64,000 nt of DNA from NCBI GenBank assembly GCA_965249005.1, contig CBDFLD010000006.1, forward strand, positions 195,528 through 259,527, written 5' to 3'. Positions 46,437 to 55,954 of this stretch are shown here, piece after piece; the stretch's first letter is position 1, and each line of letters starts with the position of its first letter. The notes under the pieces were generated by a model that made no database searches, had not been told where the DNA came from, and was given only the letters and a program-made list of their open reading frames with translations. The position numbers and the translations under genes were made by a program. Origin of the DNA: CBDFLD01 sp965249005. Lineage in GTDB: Bacteria > Acidobacteriota > UBA6911.

Positions 46437-46619
46437 AGGGCTCACTCAAGAATAACTTCACATTTTGGCATCTCATCTTCACGCCATCTTTGGCCGCGCC
46501 TCACTCGCGAAATCCTCGACGTAGTCCCGGCTACGCCTGCGGTTTCGCTCAATCGTGCCCGGCCAAATCTGGCGCAAATCTGAGCGCCAATTCTGCGAAG
46601 TTATTCTTGAGCGAACCCT
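46437..46619. repeat. Large palindromic intergenic repeat (MITE-like)
   Basis: CTCAAGAATAACTTC (46445-46459) and GAAGTTATTCTTGAG (46597-46611) are exact reverse complements. The pairing continues outward with AGGG(C/T)TC(A/G) to the ends of the interval. The interior also folds on itself (TTTGGCCGCG with CGGCCAAA; GTAGTCCCGGCTAC). It occupies the entire gap between the symporter start and the PhyH stop and encodes no protein. Confidence 0.8.
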
Positions 46620-46622
46620 TAG

Positions 46623-47459
46623 TTAGTTTGAACTGCTCCGCGGCCAAACTTTCGGATAGAGTGGACAGCCGTCCAGTGTGTCCCCCTCGCCGAGTCCCGG
46701 ATCTCTGGCGTTGATTGCGAGCTCGCCGGCCCGCTGAGAATGCCGGGCGTCTTCGCCGGCCCAATGGGTGATCAACACCCGTCGGCGGTGCTCCGATTCC
46801 ATGTTTCCAGGTGCCCCATGGACCATCATGGCATGAATGACGAGGCAATCTCCGGGATTCAAATCAAAAGAAACGATATCAAACAGTCCGCGGTGGGCCT
46901 CGACGTCCGGCATTGGCTCGAAATTCGTTCCTTTGAACGGCTCTTTGGTGGTGAAGTTGAACGGATTGTATGTTTTCCCGTTGTGTGACCCCCGGATGAC
47001 CTCCAGCGCATTTTGCTGGGGCACGACATCAAAGGGTGTCCAGATCGTGATGAGTTGTCGGCCCTTTACCGCCCAGTAGGGCTGGTCCTGATGCCAGGGT
47101 GTTCTCTGGACCGTTCCCGGTTCCTTGACGATCAAATGGTCGTAAAACAGGTTTATGCAGGGTGAGCGGGTTAGCTTTGCGGCGATGGCGGGTCCCGGCG
47201 AATTGAAAACGAAGTCGCGAAACTCCGGTATTCGCTCCCAAACGGCATGATCGCCCCATGAATGGCCCGGTTCGTCTTCCTTGGTATAGACTTGGGCAAG
47301 TGGACCCGGTTTATCCTTTGCCTTTTCAATCGCTTTGCGCATGTATTCGATCCACCCCGGATCGAACATCCCGCGCAGGCAAACAACACCATCTTTTTCG
47401 TATTGCTGGATATCGGTTTCCGTGATCTTGCTTTGCGGCTCAGATACAAGTGTTTCCAT
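46623..47459 (-). CDS. Phytanoyl-CoA dioxygenase (PhyH) family protein
   Basis: The 278-residue Fe(II)/2-oxoglutarate dioxygenase starts at ATG 47459, with GGAGG five bases upstream. The facial triad is visible as H and D in RTPWHQDQPYWAVKG near residue 130, and the distal His in IHAMMVHGAPGNM near 220. RRVLITHWAGEDAR contains the 2-oxoglutarate-binding Arg. Bacterial PhyH proteins hydroxylate many small substrates, including ectoine and phosphonates, so a lipid substrate is not implied. A second PhyH gene lies at 50302. Both bracket the aldolase and M81 genes, though on opposite strands. Confidence 0.91.
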   Translation of the reverse strand: METLVSEPQSKITETDIQQYEKDGVVCLRGMFDPGWIEYMRKAIEKAKDKPGPLAQVYTKEDEPGHSWGDHAVWERIPEFRDFVFNSPGPAIAAKLTRSPCINLFYDHLIVKEPGTVQRTPWHQDQPYWAVKGRQLITIWTPFDVVPQQNALEVIRGSHNGKTYNPFNFTTKEPFKGTNFEPMPDVEAHRGLFDIVSFDLNPGDCLVIHAMMVHGAPGNMESEHRRRVLITHWAGEDARHSQRAGELAINARDPGLGEGDTLDGCPLYPKVWPRSSSN

Positions 47460-47627
47460 CCACACCTCCAGGGATCTCGCAGTGCTACGTTATCATAGCC
47501 TGGACATAGGTTTACAAGCAACCCCTATCTTGGATCCTCGGATCCAATGACCCCATCGGCTTGACACTCTTTCCGCCCAAGACATAGAATCCCGAGAAAT
47601 GCCAAGACCAGCAGAGGACATTGTGTC

Positions 47628-48737
47628 GTGTTGAAATTCGGCCGTTATTGCCTCCAACGACCAGACGAGATCGAAACCCCTGCAATGGTGGTTTTTCAAG
47701 CCGAGCTGGAACACAACATACGAAGCGCGATCGAGGTCTGTGGCTCTGCTGAACGATTGGTTCCGCACTTCAAAACGCATAAGTCCGCGGCAGTGCTGGC
47801 CCAGACCTTGGCCGCGGGAATCAAGAGCTACAAGTGCGCGACACTCCGTGAGGCGGAAGTACTCGCCGATGCCGGCGTCAGCGAGATCATTGTGGCCTAT
47901 CCCATCGTGCATCCGATGAAGGTGGAGCGAATGGTGGCCCTGATGCAGCGCCACCCCGACCTCGATCTTCGCAGCATCGTCAGCACGCGGTTGCATGTGG
48001 AGCTTCTCTCCAGAGCGGCCGTGGCTCATGGCATTGCGATGCGTGTGTACGTCGATCTCGATACGGGCATGCATCGCACGGGTGTGGCGCCTGGTGTGGA
48101 TTCGCTTCAGCTCTATCGAGAGGCCCACAACGCGAGCGACATTCAAGCCTTGGGCTTTCACGTCTTTGACGGCCACACTGCCTTTTGCACCGATCGAAAC
48201 GAGCGGCAGGCACTGGTCGATCAGAGCTATCGTGGCCTGACTGAGGTCTGGAAACGTGTGCAAGACGAGGGATTCGAAGTGATCGACAACATTGTCGGGA
48301 ACTCGTGGTCCTTTCACCTCTATCCCAGAGAACAGAAGGTAAGGGTCTCTCCCGGAACCTGGATTTATTGGGATCATCGCAACGCCCTGATGACAGAGCT
48401 TCCTTTCCGGGTGGCGGGCATGGTACTGGGTCAGATCGTCGACTCCGATCCGGTCCGCGACACGGTCACGCTCGATATCGGGTCCAAGTCGATCAGCGAC
48501 GACGTGCCGCTGCGCGATCGGCTGAAGATACTCGGCCACGAAACCATGGAGCTCACGGCCCAAAGCGAGGAACACGGAGTCATAAAGTGCAACGGTGCAG
48601 AGCTTCGAGTTGGGGACTTCGTGTTGGCCATTCCGGGGCATGCCTGCACGATGACGGCACAGTATCCCCATGCGTTGGTGGTAGACCAGAATGGAAGGGT
48701 CGTCGGTCATTACGATCATGATGCCCAAAACCACTGA
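47628..48737 (+). CDS. D-threonine aldolase-like PLP enzyme (alanine racemase fold)
   Basis: The 369-residue enzyme has the N-terminal PLP barrel with the Schiff-base lysine in LVPHFKTHKSAAVLA near residue 51. RVYVDLDTGMHRTG lies near 140, and the C-terminal metal-site motif AIPGHACTMTAQYP near 340 contains the His and Cys typical of D-threonine/3-hydroxy-D-aspartate aldolases. These cleave beta-hydroxy amino acids to glycine or analogues plus an aldehyde. A hydroxylating PhyH enzyme next door could generate such a beta-hydroxy substrate, which is an inference. It diverges from the PhyH gene at 46623 and is followed 72 bases later by the M81 gene. Confidence 0.89.
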   Translation: MLKFGRYCLQRPDEIETPAMVVFQAELEHNIRSAIEVCGSAERLVPHFKTHKSAAVLAQTLAAGIKSYKCATLREAEVLADAGVSEIIVAYPIVHPMKVERMVALMQRHPDLDLRSIVSTRLHVELLSRAAVAHGIAMRVYVDLDTGMHRTGVAPGVDSLQLYREAHNASDIQALGFHVFDGHTAFCTDRNERQALVDQSYRGLTEVWKRVQDEGFEVIDNIVGNSWSFHLYPREQKVRVSPGTWIYWDHRNALMTELPFRVAGMVLGQIVDSDPVRDTVTLDIGSKSISDDVPLRDRLKILGHETMELTAQSEEHGVIKCNGAELRVGDFVLAIPGHACTMTAQYPHALVVDQNGRVVGHYDHDAQNH

Positions 48738-48809
48738 AGGCCGCGAACGAGCCAAAAGTGTCCCCAGCAAATCGGTGAACGTGTCATTGAACGAAACAGG
48801 AGTGGAACC

Positions 48810-50276
48810 ATGAGAGTCGTAACCGGAGGGATCAGTCACGAAACAAGCACCTTCACGCCCATTCCAACCACGACGGCGAACTTCGACGAGCTTTTCAACC
48901 TGCGCGGACAAGAGATCATCGAGAAATTCCACGGCACCAATACCCCCACGGGGGGCTTCATCGAAGGTTCGGAAGCTCACGGTTTCGACCTCGTCCCGAC
49001 GCTTTTCGCCGAGGCCTATCCCAGCGCGCCGCCCGCTCGGGCTGTCTTCGACACGATGGTTGACGACATGCTCGAGAGGATGTCATCCGCTCTACCGGTG
49101 GATGGAGTTCTGCTGGAGCTGCACGGAGCCATGGTGGCCGAAGGAATCGACGATGTCGAAGCTCATCTCCTCGGGGCAGTGAGGGATCTGGTGGGCCCGG
49201 AGGTGCCCATCGTCGCGCAGTTGGACATTCACTCACACATGTCGCGTCGCATGGTGGAACTCGCCGACGTGCTGATCGGACGCGAGTCCTATCCGGAGGT
49301 CGATATGGCCGAACGCGGGCGTGAGTGTGCGGACGTGCTCGTCCGCATCCTTCGGGATGGTCTGGTTCCGACGATGGCGTTGCACCCCATCGCCATGACG
49401 GCCATGGGCGGAAACGATGTGACCGCCGAGCCGCCGATGCGCGAGGCGATCGAGAAGCTGCATGCGATGGAGCGGGAACCCGGAGTTGTCTGCGCTTCAC
49501 TCAGTCACGGCTTCCCATTTGCGGACGTCCCGGACATGGGCCTGTCGGTTTTTGTCGTTACCGACAACGACATCGCCTCAGCCCAGCGACATGCCGACCA
49601 GTATGGAGAGTGGTTTTTCGAAAAACGGAAACAGTGGTGGGACTTTCCCGTGGTCACCACCCGCGAAGTCCTCCGGGACAATCAGGACAAAGGGCCATTT
49701 CCTCTCATCTGTGCAGATACAAACGACAACCCCGGCGGCGGCTCGCCCGCCGACAGTACCGGGATGCTGGAAGCCTTTGTAGAAGCCAAACTGAAAGACG
49801 CCGCGGTGCTGTATATCGTGGACACGGATGCGATCGCTCAGTGTCAGCGAGCCGGGGTGGGCGCGAGGCTGCAATTGGATGTGGGAGCGAAGTCCACGCC
49901 GGTGCAGGGGCGTCCGATCCCGATGAGCGTGGAGGTGATGGCAATCTCCGATGGAAGCTTCCGATATGACGGACCCATGTACGGTGGACTCGAAGGGAAC
50001 CTGGGGCCGTCGGTCTACATTCGTCAGGATGGGATTCACGTCATTTTGGTCAGCCAGCGGGAGCAGCCCTTCGATGCGGCTCTGGCACGGAGCCTCGGGC
50101 TGGACGTGCGCCAAATGCGCTATATAGGATTGAAATCGAGCGGACACTTTCGAGCCAGCTTCGGAACCTGGGCCGGATCCATTCACGTCGTCTTCGAGCC
50201 GTGTGTCCACGATTTCTCCCAGCGTAACATGACTTTCCGGCGGGTGGGCAACAAGTACCCCTTGACGGATATTTAG
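48810..50276 (+). CDS. M81-family (MlrC-like) metallopeptidase/hydrolase
   Basis: The 488-residue protein opens RVVTGGISHETSTFTPIPT. It has LLELHGAMVAEGIDDVEAHL near 110, the zinc-site region VAQLDIHSHMSRRM near 140, IGRESYPEVDMAERG and ICADTNDNPGGGSPADST near 305. These define the family named after MlrC, which cleaves linear microcystin breakdown products. Most members sit in catabolic operons with transporters and aldolases and have other amide or peptide substrates. The C-terminal MRYIGLKSSGHFRASF block is complete. GAAACAGGAG precedes ATG 48810. It lies between the aldolase-like gene and a PhyH gene on the same strand, so one operon is likely. Confidence 0.92.
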   Translation: MRVVTGGISHETSTFTPIPTTTANFDELFNLRGQEIIEKFHGTNTPTGGFIEGSEAHGFDLVPTLFAEAYPSAPPARAVFDTMVDDMLERMSSALPVDGVLLELHGAMVAEGIDDVEAHLLGAVRDLVGPEVPIVAQLDIHSHMSRRMVELADVLIGRESYPEVDMAERGRECADVLVRILRDGLVPTMALHPIAMTAMGGNDVTAEPPMREAIEKLHAMEREPGVVCASLSHGFPFADVPDMGLSVFVVTDNDIASAQRHADQYGEWFFEKRKQWWDFPVVTTREVLRDNQDKGPFPLICADTNDNPGGGSPADSTGMLEAFVEAKLKDAAVLYIVDTDAIAQCQRAGVGARLQLDVGAKSTPVQGRPIPMSVEVMAISDGSFRYDGPMYGGLEGNLGPSVYIRQDGIHVILVSQREQPFDAALARSLGLDVRQMRYIGLKSSGHFRASFGTWAGSIHVVFEPCVHDFSQRNMTFRRVGNKYPLTDI

Positions 50277-50301
50277 TCGGGGTAGTTGGGACAGGGTGCG
50301 A

Positions 50302-51147
50302 ATGGGCAGCAATGTCGATGAGCCAACCATTGAAGCTTTCGAGCGTGACGGAGCAGTTTGTCTGCGCGGTGTGTTCGAACAACGATGGCTTCGGACCGTG
50401 ACCTCTGGGATCGAACGGAACCTGGCGGAACCTGGTCCCTATTCTGAATCTCTGCAGGCAGAAGGTGCGGAAGGCGGACCCGGGAAGTTTTTCGATGATT
50501 ACTGCAACTGGCAAGAAATCCGGGAATACCGCGACTATGTGTTCGAATCCCCGGCGGCGGAGATTGCGGCGCGCCTGATGCGTTCGCGACAGGCAATCTT
50601 CTATCACGAACATGTCTTCATCAAGGACCCTCATACAGAAAAGCGCACACCGTGGCATCATGACCAGCCTTATTACCCGGTGGATGGTTCACAGATTTGC
50701 TCGATCTGGATGCCGCTGGATCCCATACCACTGGAGACCAGCCTACGGTTGGTCAAGGGCTCGCATGCTTGGGGGCGTTGGTTCATGCCTCAAAAGTTTG
50801 AGACCGAACGCGACTATCCACTCAAGACCTCAGCGAGCGAGGAATCAGCCAACCTCGCGAGGTATGAGCCGATGCCCGATATCGACGGGCACCCCGAACG
50901 GTACGAGATCCTGGCCTGGGCGGTCCAACCCGGGGACTGCGTGGTGTTTCACGGGAGATCCTTACACGGTGCGTTTGGAAATACGTCACAAACGACGTCC
51001 CGACGGGTTCTCTCGACACGATGGCTGGGGGATGATGCCCGTCTGGCCGAGCGTCCCTGGGAGGTCTCCCCTCCGATTACTGGCGGGTTGAAGCCGGGAG
51101 AGCCCATGGCATGTGAGACCTTTCCCGTGATCTGGCCTTCGGGATGA
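50302..51147 (+). CDS. Phytanoyl-CoA dioxygenase (PhyH) family protein, second
   Basis: The 281-residue 2-oxoglutarate dioxygenase starts at ATG 50302, with AGGG upstream; an in-frame GTG lies at 50296. Iron ligands are in RTPWHHDQPYYPVDG near residue 118 and VVFHGRSLHGAFGNT near 216, with the Arg in RRVLSTRWLGDDARLA. Sequence outside the motifs differs much from the PhyH at 46623, so substrates probably differ. It is the third gene of the run aldolase, M81, PhyH, with a 25-base gap after M81. Confidence 0.91.
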   Translation: MGSNVDEPTIEAFERDGAVCLRGVFEQRWLRTVTSGIERNLAEPGPYSESLQAEGAEGGPGKFFDDYCNWQEIREYRDYVFESPAAEIAARLMRSRQAIFYHEHVFIKDPHTEKRTPWHHDQPYYPVDGSQICSIWMPLDPIPLETSLRLVKGSHAWGRWFMPQKFETERDYPLKTSASEESANLARYEPMPDIDGHPERYEILAWAVQPGDCVVFHGRSLHGAFGNTSQTTSRRVLSTRWLGDDARLAERPWEVSPPITGGLKPGEPMACETFPVIWPSG

Positions 51148-51181
51148 TGGGGGCTACGCGCTTCACTCTTCCCACGAAAGT

Positions 51182-52417
51182 CTACGAATCACTCAATGAA
51201 TCCCCCCAGACCCGCCGGCCTCGCAACACTGTGGCGATACAGGCGTTCGGACGGAAGTGGTAGAACCAGTAGTTTACATCCGGCGCATCGATAAGAGCGA
51301 AGTCCGCTTTCTTGCCCGGCTCCAGGGAGCCGACCGACTCCTCGACGCCCAGCGCCTTGGCGGCATAAATTGTCGCGCCCTTGAGTGCCTCGGCCGGCGT
51401 CATCCGCTGCAGCAAGCACGCCGTCGTCATTGCCCAGGGAAGATGATAGCTCGGAGCGGATCCGGGGTTGAAGTCGGTTGCCACGGCTACCGGCACTCCG
51501 CAATCGATGAGCCGGCGGGCTTGCAACGGAGGCTGGCGCAGATAGAGCGCCGCCAGGGGAAGACTCACCGCTACCACGCCCGCAGGCGCCATTGCTTCGA
51601 TCCCTTCAGTCGCGGCGTATTCCAGGTGATCCGCCGAAGCAGCCCCGAGCTCGGCCGCGAGTGCCGCCCCGCCGGCATCGGTCAGTTGATCGGCGTGCAG
51701 TTTAGGGCGCAACCCGTGTTTTTTACCAGTCTCGAGAATCCGGCGGGCCTCTTCGATCGAGTAGGCGGAGTCCTCCACAAAAACATCACAAAAGTCCGCG
51801 AGTCCCTTCTGGGAAACGGCCGGAATCATCTCCTGCTCCAAAATCCGTAGGTAGGCCTTGCGATCGTTTTGGTACTCCTTGGGAACAAGATGGGCTCCCA
51901 GAAAGGTCGGGACGATCCGGACCGGCTGTTGCTGCGCCAGCGCTTGATAGACTGTCAGGAGTTTGATCTCGTTTTCGAAGTCCAACCCGTATCCGCTCTT
52001 GCATTCCACGGTTGTAACCCCGAGCTGGACCATTTGGCTCAGCAGTCCCTGGCTCTTGTCGAGGAGCGATTCCTGAGAAGCAGCGCGCGTGGCCTTGACG
52101 GTCGAGTGGATGCCTCCGCCGGCCTTGGTGATCTCCAGGTAGCCTTTCCCCTGTATCCGCAGCTCGAACTCTTCGGCGCGCCAGCCGCCAAAGGCAAGGT
52201 GCGTGTGGGCATCGACCAGTCCGGGAACGACCAACTTTCCTGCCGCATCCCAGATTTCGTGGCTGTCGTAGGATGTGGGAACTTCTTTTTCCGGTCCCAC
52301 CCACAGAATCGAATCTTCTTCCCAGACCAGGGCCGCCTGCTCGATGATGTGAATGTGTGACTGAGCCCCTTCCATTTTGCAGGTGGCGAGGGAAGAGATG
52401 TTTCGAAGGATCGGCAT
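51182..52417 (-). CDS. hutI: Imidazolonepropionase
   Basis: ATG 52417 is set by AGGAG six bases upstream, giving 411 residues. The amidohydrolase-fold enzyme opens the imidazolone ring to N-formimino-glutamate in histidine degradation. VDAHTHLAFGGWRAEEFELR gives the HxH metal site and substrate Arg region. TTVECKSGYGLD, FLGAHLVPKEY, LHADQLTDAGGAALAAELGA, SADHLEYATEG and VAVATDFNPGS complete the HutI blocks. No hutH, hutU or hutG is nearby, so it may complete the pathway elsewhere in the genome or serve a methylated histidine in the adjacent amine-degradation region. It is convergent with the PhyH gene. Confidence 0.92.
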   Translation of the reverse strand: MPILRNISSLATCKMEGAQSHIHIIEQAALVWEEDSILWVGPEKEVPTSYDSHEIWDAAGKLVVPGLVDAHTHLAFGGWRAEEFELRIQGKGYLEITKAGGGIHSTVKATRAASQESLLDKSQGLLSQMVQLGVTTVECKSGYGLDFENEIKLLTVYQALAQQQPVRIVPTFLGAHLVPKEYQNDRKAYLRILEQEMIPAVSQKGLADFCDVFVEDSAYSIEEARRILETGKKHGLRPKLHADQLTDAGGAALAAELGAASADHLEYAATEGIEAMAPAGVVAVSLPLAALYLRQPPLQARRLIDCGVPVAVATDFNPGSAPSYHLPWAMTTACLLQRMTPAEALKGATIYAAKALGVEESVGSLEPGKKADFALIDAPDVNYWFYHFRPNACIATVLRGRRVWGDSLSDS

Positions 52418-52436
52418 GTGATACTCCTGGCGAAGT

Positions 52437-53308
52437 TTATCGGCCTCGATCCGTCCGGGGGGCCTCGGCAACGTTTACCTTCGGCAGCCAGCCGCCCATC
52501 GTTCGCTTTACCTCATTGTGCTCAGGATCTCCGGCCAGATTGGTCCATTCCTGAGGGTCCGCGTCGTGATCGTAGAGTTCCTCTGTTCCGTCGGCATAGC
52601 GAATGTACCGCCAGCGCTCCGAGCGGATCGAATGGTTGTTGCGGCCATGGCTCGTGATCGCTGGACGCTCCCACGTTGCGTTAGGGTCCTCCAGCAGCTT
52701 GCGCAGACTCACCCCTTCCAAGGAAGGGTTTGAAGGTAGATCGGCCAACTCAGCCAGTGTCGGGTAGATGTCCACCAACGAGACTGTCCGTTCGCAGCGG
52801 CCTCCTGGTCGTGTCACCCCCGGAGCCACGATGATCAGGGGAGCCCTGGCTGCCTCCTCCCAAAGCGTGAACTTCCGCCAGTGCAGTTTTTCGCCGAGGT
52901 GCCAGCCATGGTCTCCGAAGAGAACGACGATCGTGTTGCCGGCGTAGGGGCTCTCATCCAATGCGTCGATGAGGCGCCCGACCTGCGCGTCAGCGAAGGC
53001 GATGCTGGCGAGATATCCCCGAACCGCCTTGAAGTAGTTGTTCGACTCCATGACTCTCTTGTGAGCTCCTTCGGGCTGAGCCATGGCTCGTCCTGCCGGC
53101 GGCACATCCTCCAGGTCATCATTGCGGATCCTGGGCAAGGTGACGTTATCGACGGGAAACATACCGAAATATTTCTGAGGAACGTACCAAGGCACATGCG
53201 GGCGGAAAATGCCGCATGCCAAAAACAAAGGCTGCTCGCGCGGTCTTTTCAATTGGTCGATCGCCCAGCTCACAACGCGATAGTCGTCCATATCGGAATC
53301 AGCGGCCC
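52437..53308 (-). pseudogene. Sulfatase gene, 3' part (interrupted by IS copy 2)
   Basis: This part encodes the C-terminal half of an iduronate-2-sulfatase-like enzyme: SWAIDQLKRPREQPLFLACG, FRPHVPWYVPQKYFGMFP, NTIVVLFGDHGWHLGEKLHW (metal-site Asp/His) and the sub-domain WRYIRYADGTEELYDHDADP. The frame is open to the window stop at 52437. Its first codons continue exactly from the 5' part at 55167 once the IS and one CTAG copy are removed: WGPLGAADSDMDDYRVV. Confidence 0.92.
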
Positions 53309-53312
53309 CTAG

Positions 53313-55166
53313 GCCCAAAATAAGCGAGGTATGAGCTCGCTCGGAAAATCGTTTGCCTTTTCCGAATATCTCGTGGATTTCAGCTCCTTGTGCGTAACAG
53401 GGAAAGCAAAGAGAAACACAAGAGACAAACCTTCCATTGGTTGTCTGGATCACTTGATCTTGTTTGTCTCTGTTATGCCCTTCCTTTCGCCCGCCACTCT
53501 TGCTCCGCCGGGGGTACGGGCTCACCCGCCGGCGAGGCGCCTTCAAGTAAACCTGAGTTGCCTGATATAGTCGAACGTCGCCAAAAAGGTTTCGAGATGC
53601 TTGCTATAGGCCAATATCCTGTAAACGAGGCGACGACCGGTTCTTACAATCTGACAGGGTATTTGCACAAAGTTCACCAGGAAGCGTTTGAACTCCATCC
53701 TCAAGATATCACGACGTACTGTCGGCGCCTGCGTCACCAGGCCATACCAGGCCTTCAGATTCCACGCCAGCGATGCGATGACCATGTAGGCCCAGTTCGA
53801 TACCAGACTGTCCGAAGGCATCCTCAAGGCGTTCACTCCACTCTTGAGCTGACCGATGACGTTTTCCTGGTTGCAGCGATCGTTGGCAAAAAGGACCACT
53901 TCTCCCATCGTCATCTCCCGATCGTTGGTGATGTAGAAGAAGTACCGGACCTCATCAAACAGCCGGTGCTCCCCCTTTTCGATCGTGAGGTTCTTCCGAA
54001 CCACAACCATGCGATAGGTTTTCTTACAGTGTCCGGGACGATAGTCAAACTCGGCGACCTGCTCGCTCTGCAGGCGGATGTTCTTGAATTCTCTCTCCTT
54101 GATTACTTGTTCTTTGACGTTTTCCGGACGGCGCCGTTCTTCGCTCTTGACCTCATAACGAGGAGGCCGATCGAGCGGTTTCCATTGTCTCTCCGGCAGG
54201 GCATCGGCCATCCCGACCAGGTTCGGCTTGGCGTCATAACCAAAGACAAAACCAACCCGCTCGTCCCAGCGATCGAAGTTTCTCGTCAGCGAGAAATCCG
54301 TGTCGCCCCGAAGCCAGACCTTCGTAAACACCGACGACACCAGATCGATTGCCCGGTCCATCCACTCGGCCGCTCCGTCGGAAGAGGGACGGTTGCCCGG
54401 CCGATTCATCAGATAGAGGACCTCATTCGTATTGGCCAAGGTCACGATCAACGGTGCGTAACCCCAGATCCCGTTGTAGGCAATGTCCATTCCTTCCTTG
54501 CATTCCCCCAAGGTTCCGGCGACGGTCCCGTCCACGTCGATGATGGCCTCCTTCCGGAAGGAAGCATCCTGCAACTTCCACACCTTGGTTCGGGTTTCAT
54601 TGATGGTTTCCTGAAGTCCGAAGATCCAATCCTCATCGAAACGACGGAGGAAATCTCCAGCCGTCGTGGGATCCGGAATCCTCTCGGCTCCCAGTCCGTT
54701 CATGTAGGTCTCATCCTGGCGCAACCGCTCGATATCTTCGAGACAGGTTCCACCCGACAAGACGTTGTATGCGATGTTCAGTACATGATCGGATTCCCAG
54801 TAAGGAAAGTGGTACTTGAGCAAAACGATGTTTCTGTTGATATCTTTGTCCAATCCAAGCTTACACACGAGCTTGTGAATGGCTCCGATACCACCAGATC
54901 CGATGGCGCGCGTTCTCTCGGCGATCTCGTAGTAGGTGTTGGAGTCCTTGAACATAGGATCGGACCGGTCCTCAAACTGATTTCTTTCCAACCGGCGTGT
55001 AAGATTTTGCTTGTCTCGGAGGAGGATTCTGTGGTTTCTTTTATTCACCTGGAATGTGCTCCTTTCGGGATGTCTTGTAAATATATCAAACGCATTTTAT
55101 CCCGTAACGGCGCACGTTCCAGGGCTTTTCTTCCTCCTCATGCAAAAAATCACGCTGGACTAAGGA
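53313..55166 (-). mobile_element. IS1380-family insertion sequence, copy 2
   Basis: The 1854-base element is flanked by CTAG at 53309-53312 and 55167-55170. Removing the element and one CTAG rejoins a sulfatase codon series without any loss, which proves the 4-base duplication and the ends. It is the same length as copy 1, with a single internal difference noticed at 54170. It is inserted in the same orientation as the sulfatase gene it breaks. Confidence 0.96.
53543..55048 (-). CDS. IS1380-family transposase (copy 2)
   Basis: The 501-residue DDE transposase is identical to the copy 1 enzyme except for Asp instead of Glu in the KPLDRPPRYE segment. Catalytic blocks IIDVDGTVAGTL, WLRGDTDFSL and CNQENVIGQLKSGVNALR are all present, so the protein is expected to be active. 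The gene begins 118 bases inside the right end of the element. Confidence 0.95.
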   Translation of the reverse strand: MNKRNHRILLRDKQNLTRRLERNQFEDRSDPMFKDSNTYYEIAERTRAIGSGGIGAIHKLVCKLGLDKDINRNIVLLKYHFPYWESDHVLNIAYNVLSGGTCLEDIERLRQDETYMNGLGAERIPDPTTAGDFLRRFDEDWIFGLQETINETRTKVWKLQDASFRKEAIIDVDGTVAGTLGECKEGMDIAYNGIWGYAPLIVTLANTNEVLYLMNRPGNRPSSDGAAEWMDRAIDLVSSVFTKVWLRGDTDFSLTRNFDRWDERVGFVFGYDAKPNLVGMADALPERQWKPLDRPPRYEVKSEERRRPENVKEQVIKEREFKNIRLQSEQVAEFDYRPGHCKKTYRMVVVRKNLTIEKGEHRLFDEVRYFFYITNDREMTMGEVVLFANDRCNQENVIGQLKSGVNALRMPSDSLVSNWAYMVIASLAWNLKAWYGLVTQAPTVRRDILRMEFKRFLVNFVQIPCQIVRTGRRLVYRILAYSKHLETFLATFDYIRQLRFT

Positions 55167-55827
55167 CTAGCGGCCCCCAATCGAAGAATCCCATGTTTGG
55201 GATGCCGTTGACAGGACGATGCTCCGGCAGTGGATCGAGACTTTCCCAGACATACTCGTCCCAGGAAGCCGCATCGCTGTGATACAGAAGTTTCTGCCCG
55301 ATTCCGCTCCAGTACCGTCCGTGAAAGATCTTTCCCGCACCGAGCGTTCGATACCCATTCTGTTTGAAATGCTGCGGTAAAGTTACGGCGTCCGGCATGG
55401 CCGATCGCCAGAGTTGATTGTTTCGATAGACTCCGGAGCTGGAGGGACGAATGCCCGTCAATAGAGCCGCTCGGGACGGGCCGCACGCCGGAGCGGCGCA
55501 ATAGGCGCGGGTAAAGAGCGTTCCCCTTTCTGCAAGCCGATCGAGATTCGGGGTCTTCGTGTCGGGATGTCCGCCCAGGCAGCCGATCCAGTCGTTGAGG
55601 TCGTCGAGCGCGATCAGCAACACGCTCGGCACGTTCGGTTTTTCAGAATGGGCACCCGGGTATAGGGCTGCGAACGCGTTGCCGATGATGCCTGGCCCGA
55701 GGACCATCAGGGCTGAAAAGCTCACAGCCCAAAGTCGTGCATTGAACATAAAGGGTCCGGCTCCACGGGTGCAGAGTTGCCGCAATTGCGAACGGGCAAT
55801 CCGATAGTAGACGGATACGGCTTTCAT
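55167..55827 (-). pseudogene. Sulfatase gene, 5' part (interrupted by IS copy 2)
   Basis: ATG 55827 opens the frame. An internal ATG at 55749 starts a cleaner signal peptide (RLWAVSFSALMVLGPGIIG), so the true start is uncertain. The segment encodes VLLIALDDLNDWIGCLGG (metal Asp pair) and CGPSRAALLTGI, whose Cys115 would become formylglycine. GYRTLGAGKIFHGRYW and the start of the central domain FFDWGPL follow, where the IS interrupts. Together with 52437-53308 it makes 1533 bases, 511 codons with the stop. The truncated 5' product alone lacks half of the active site. Confidence 0.92.
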
Positions 55828-55954
55828 CGCAACACTTGCGCGGGATGGAATCGATTGGTTAGCGAGCCATTAATATGTTGAGACATGTACCCAAGGATCC
55901 ATGTATACTGATTTGCTTCTTAGGAGTCCGGCGAAGCCGGAGGCGGGGGAGAAA

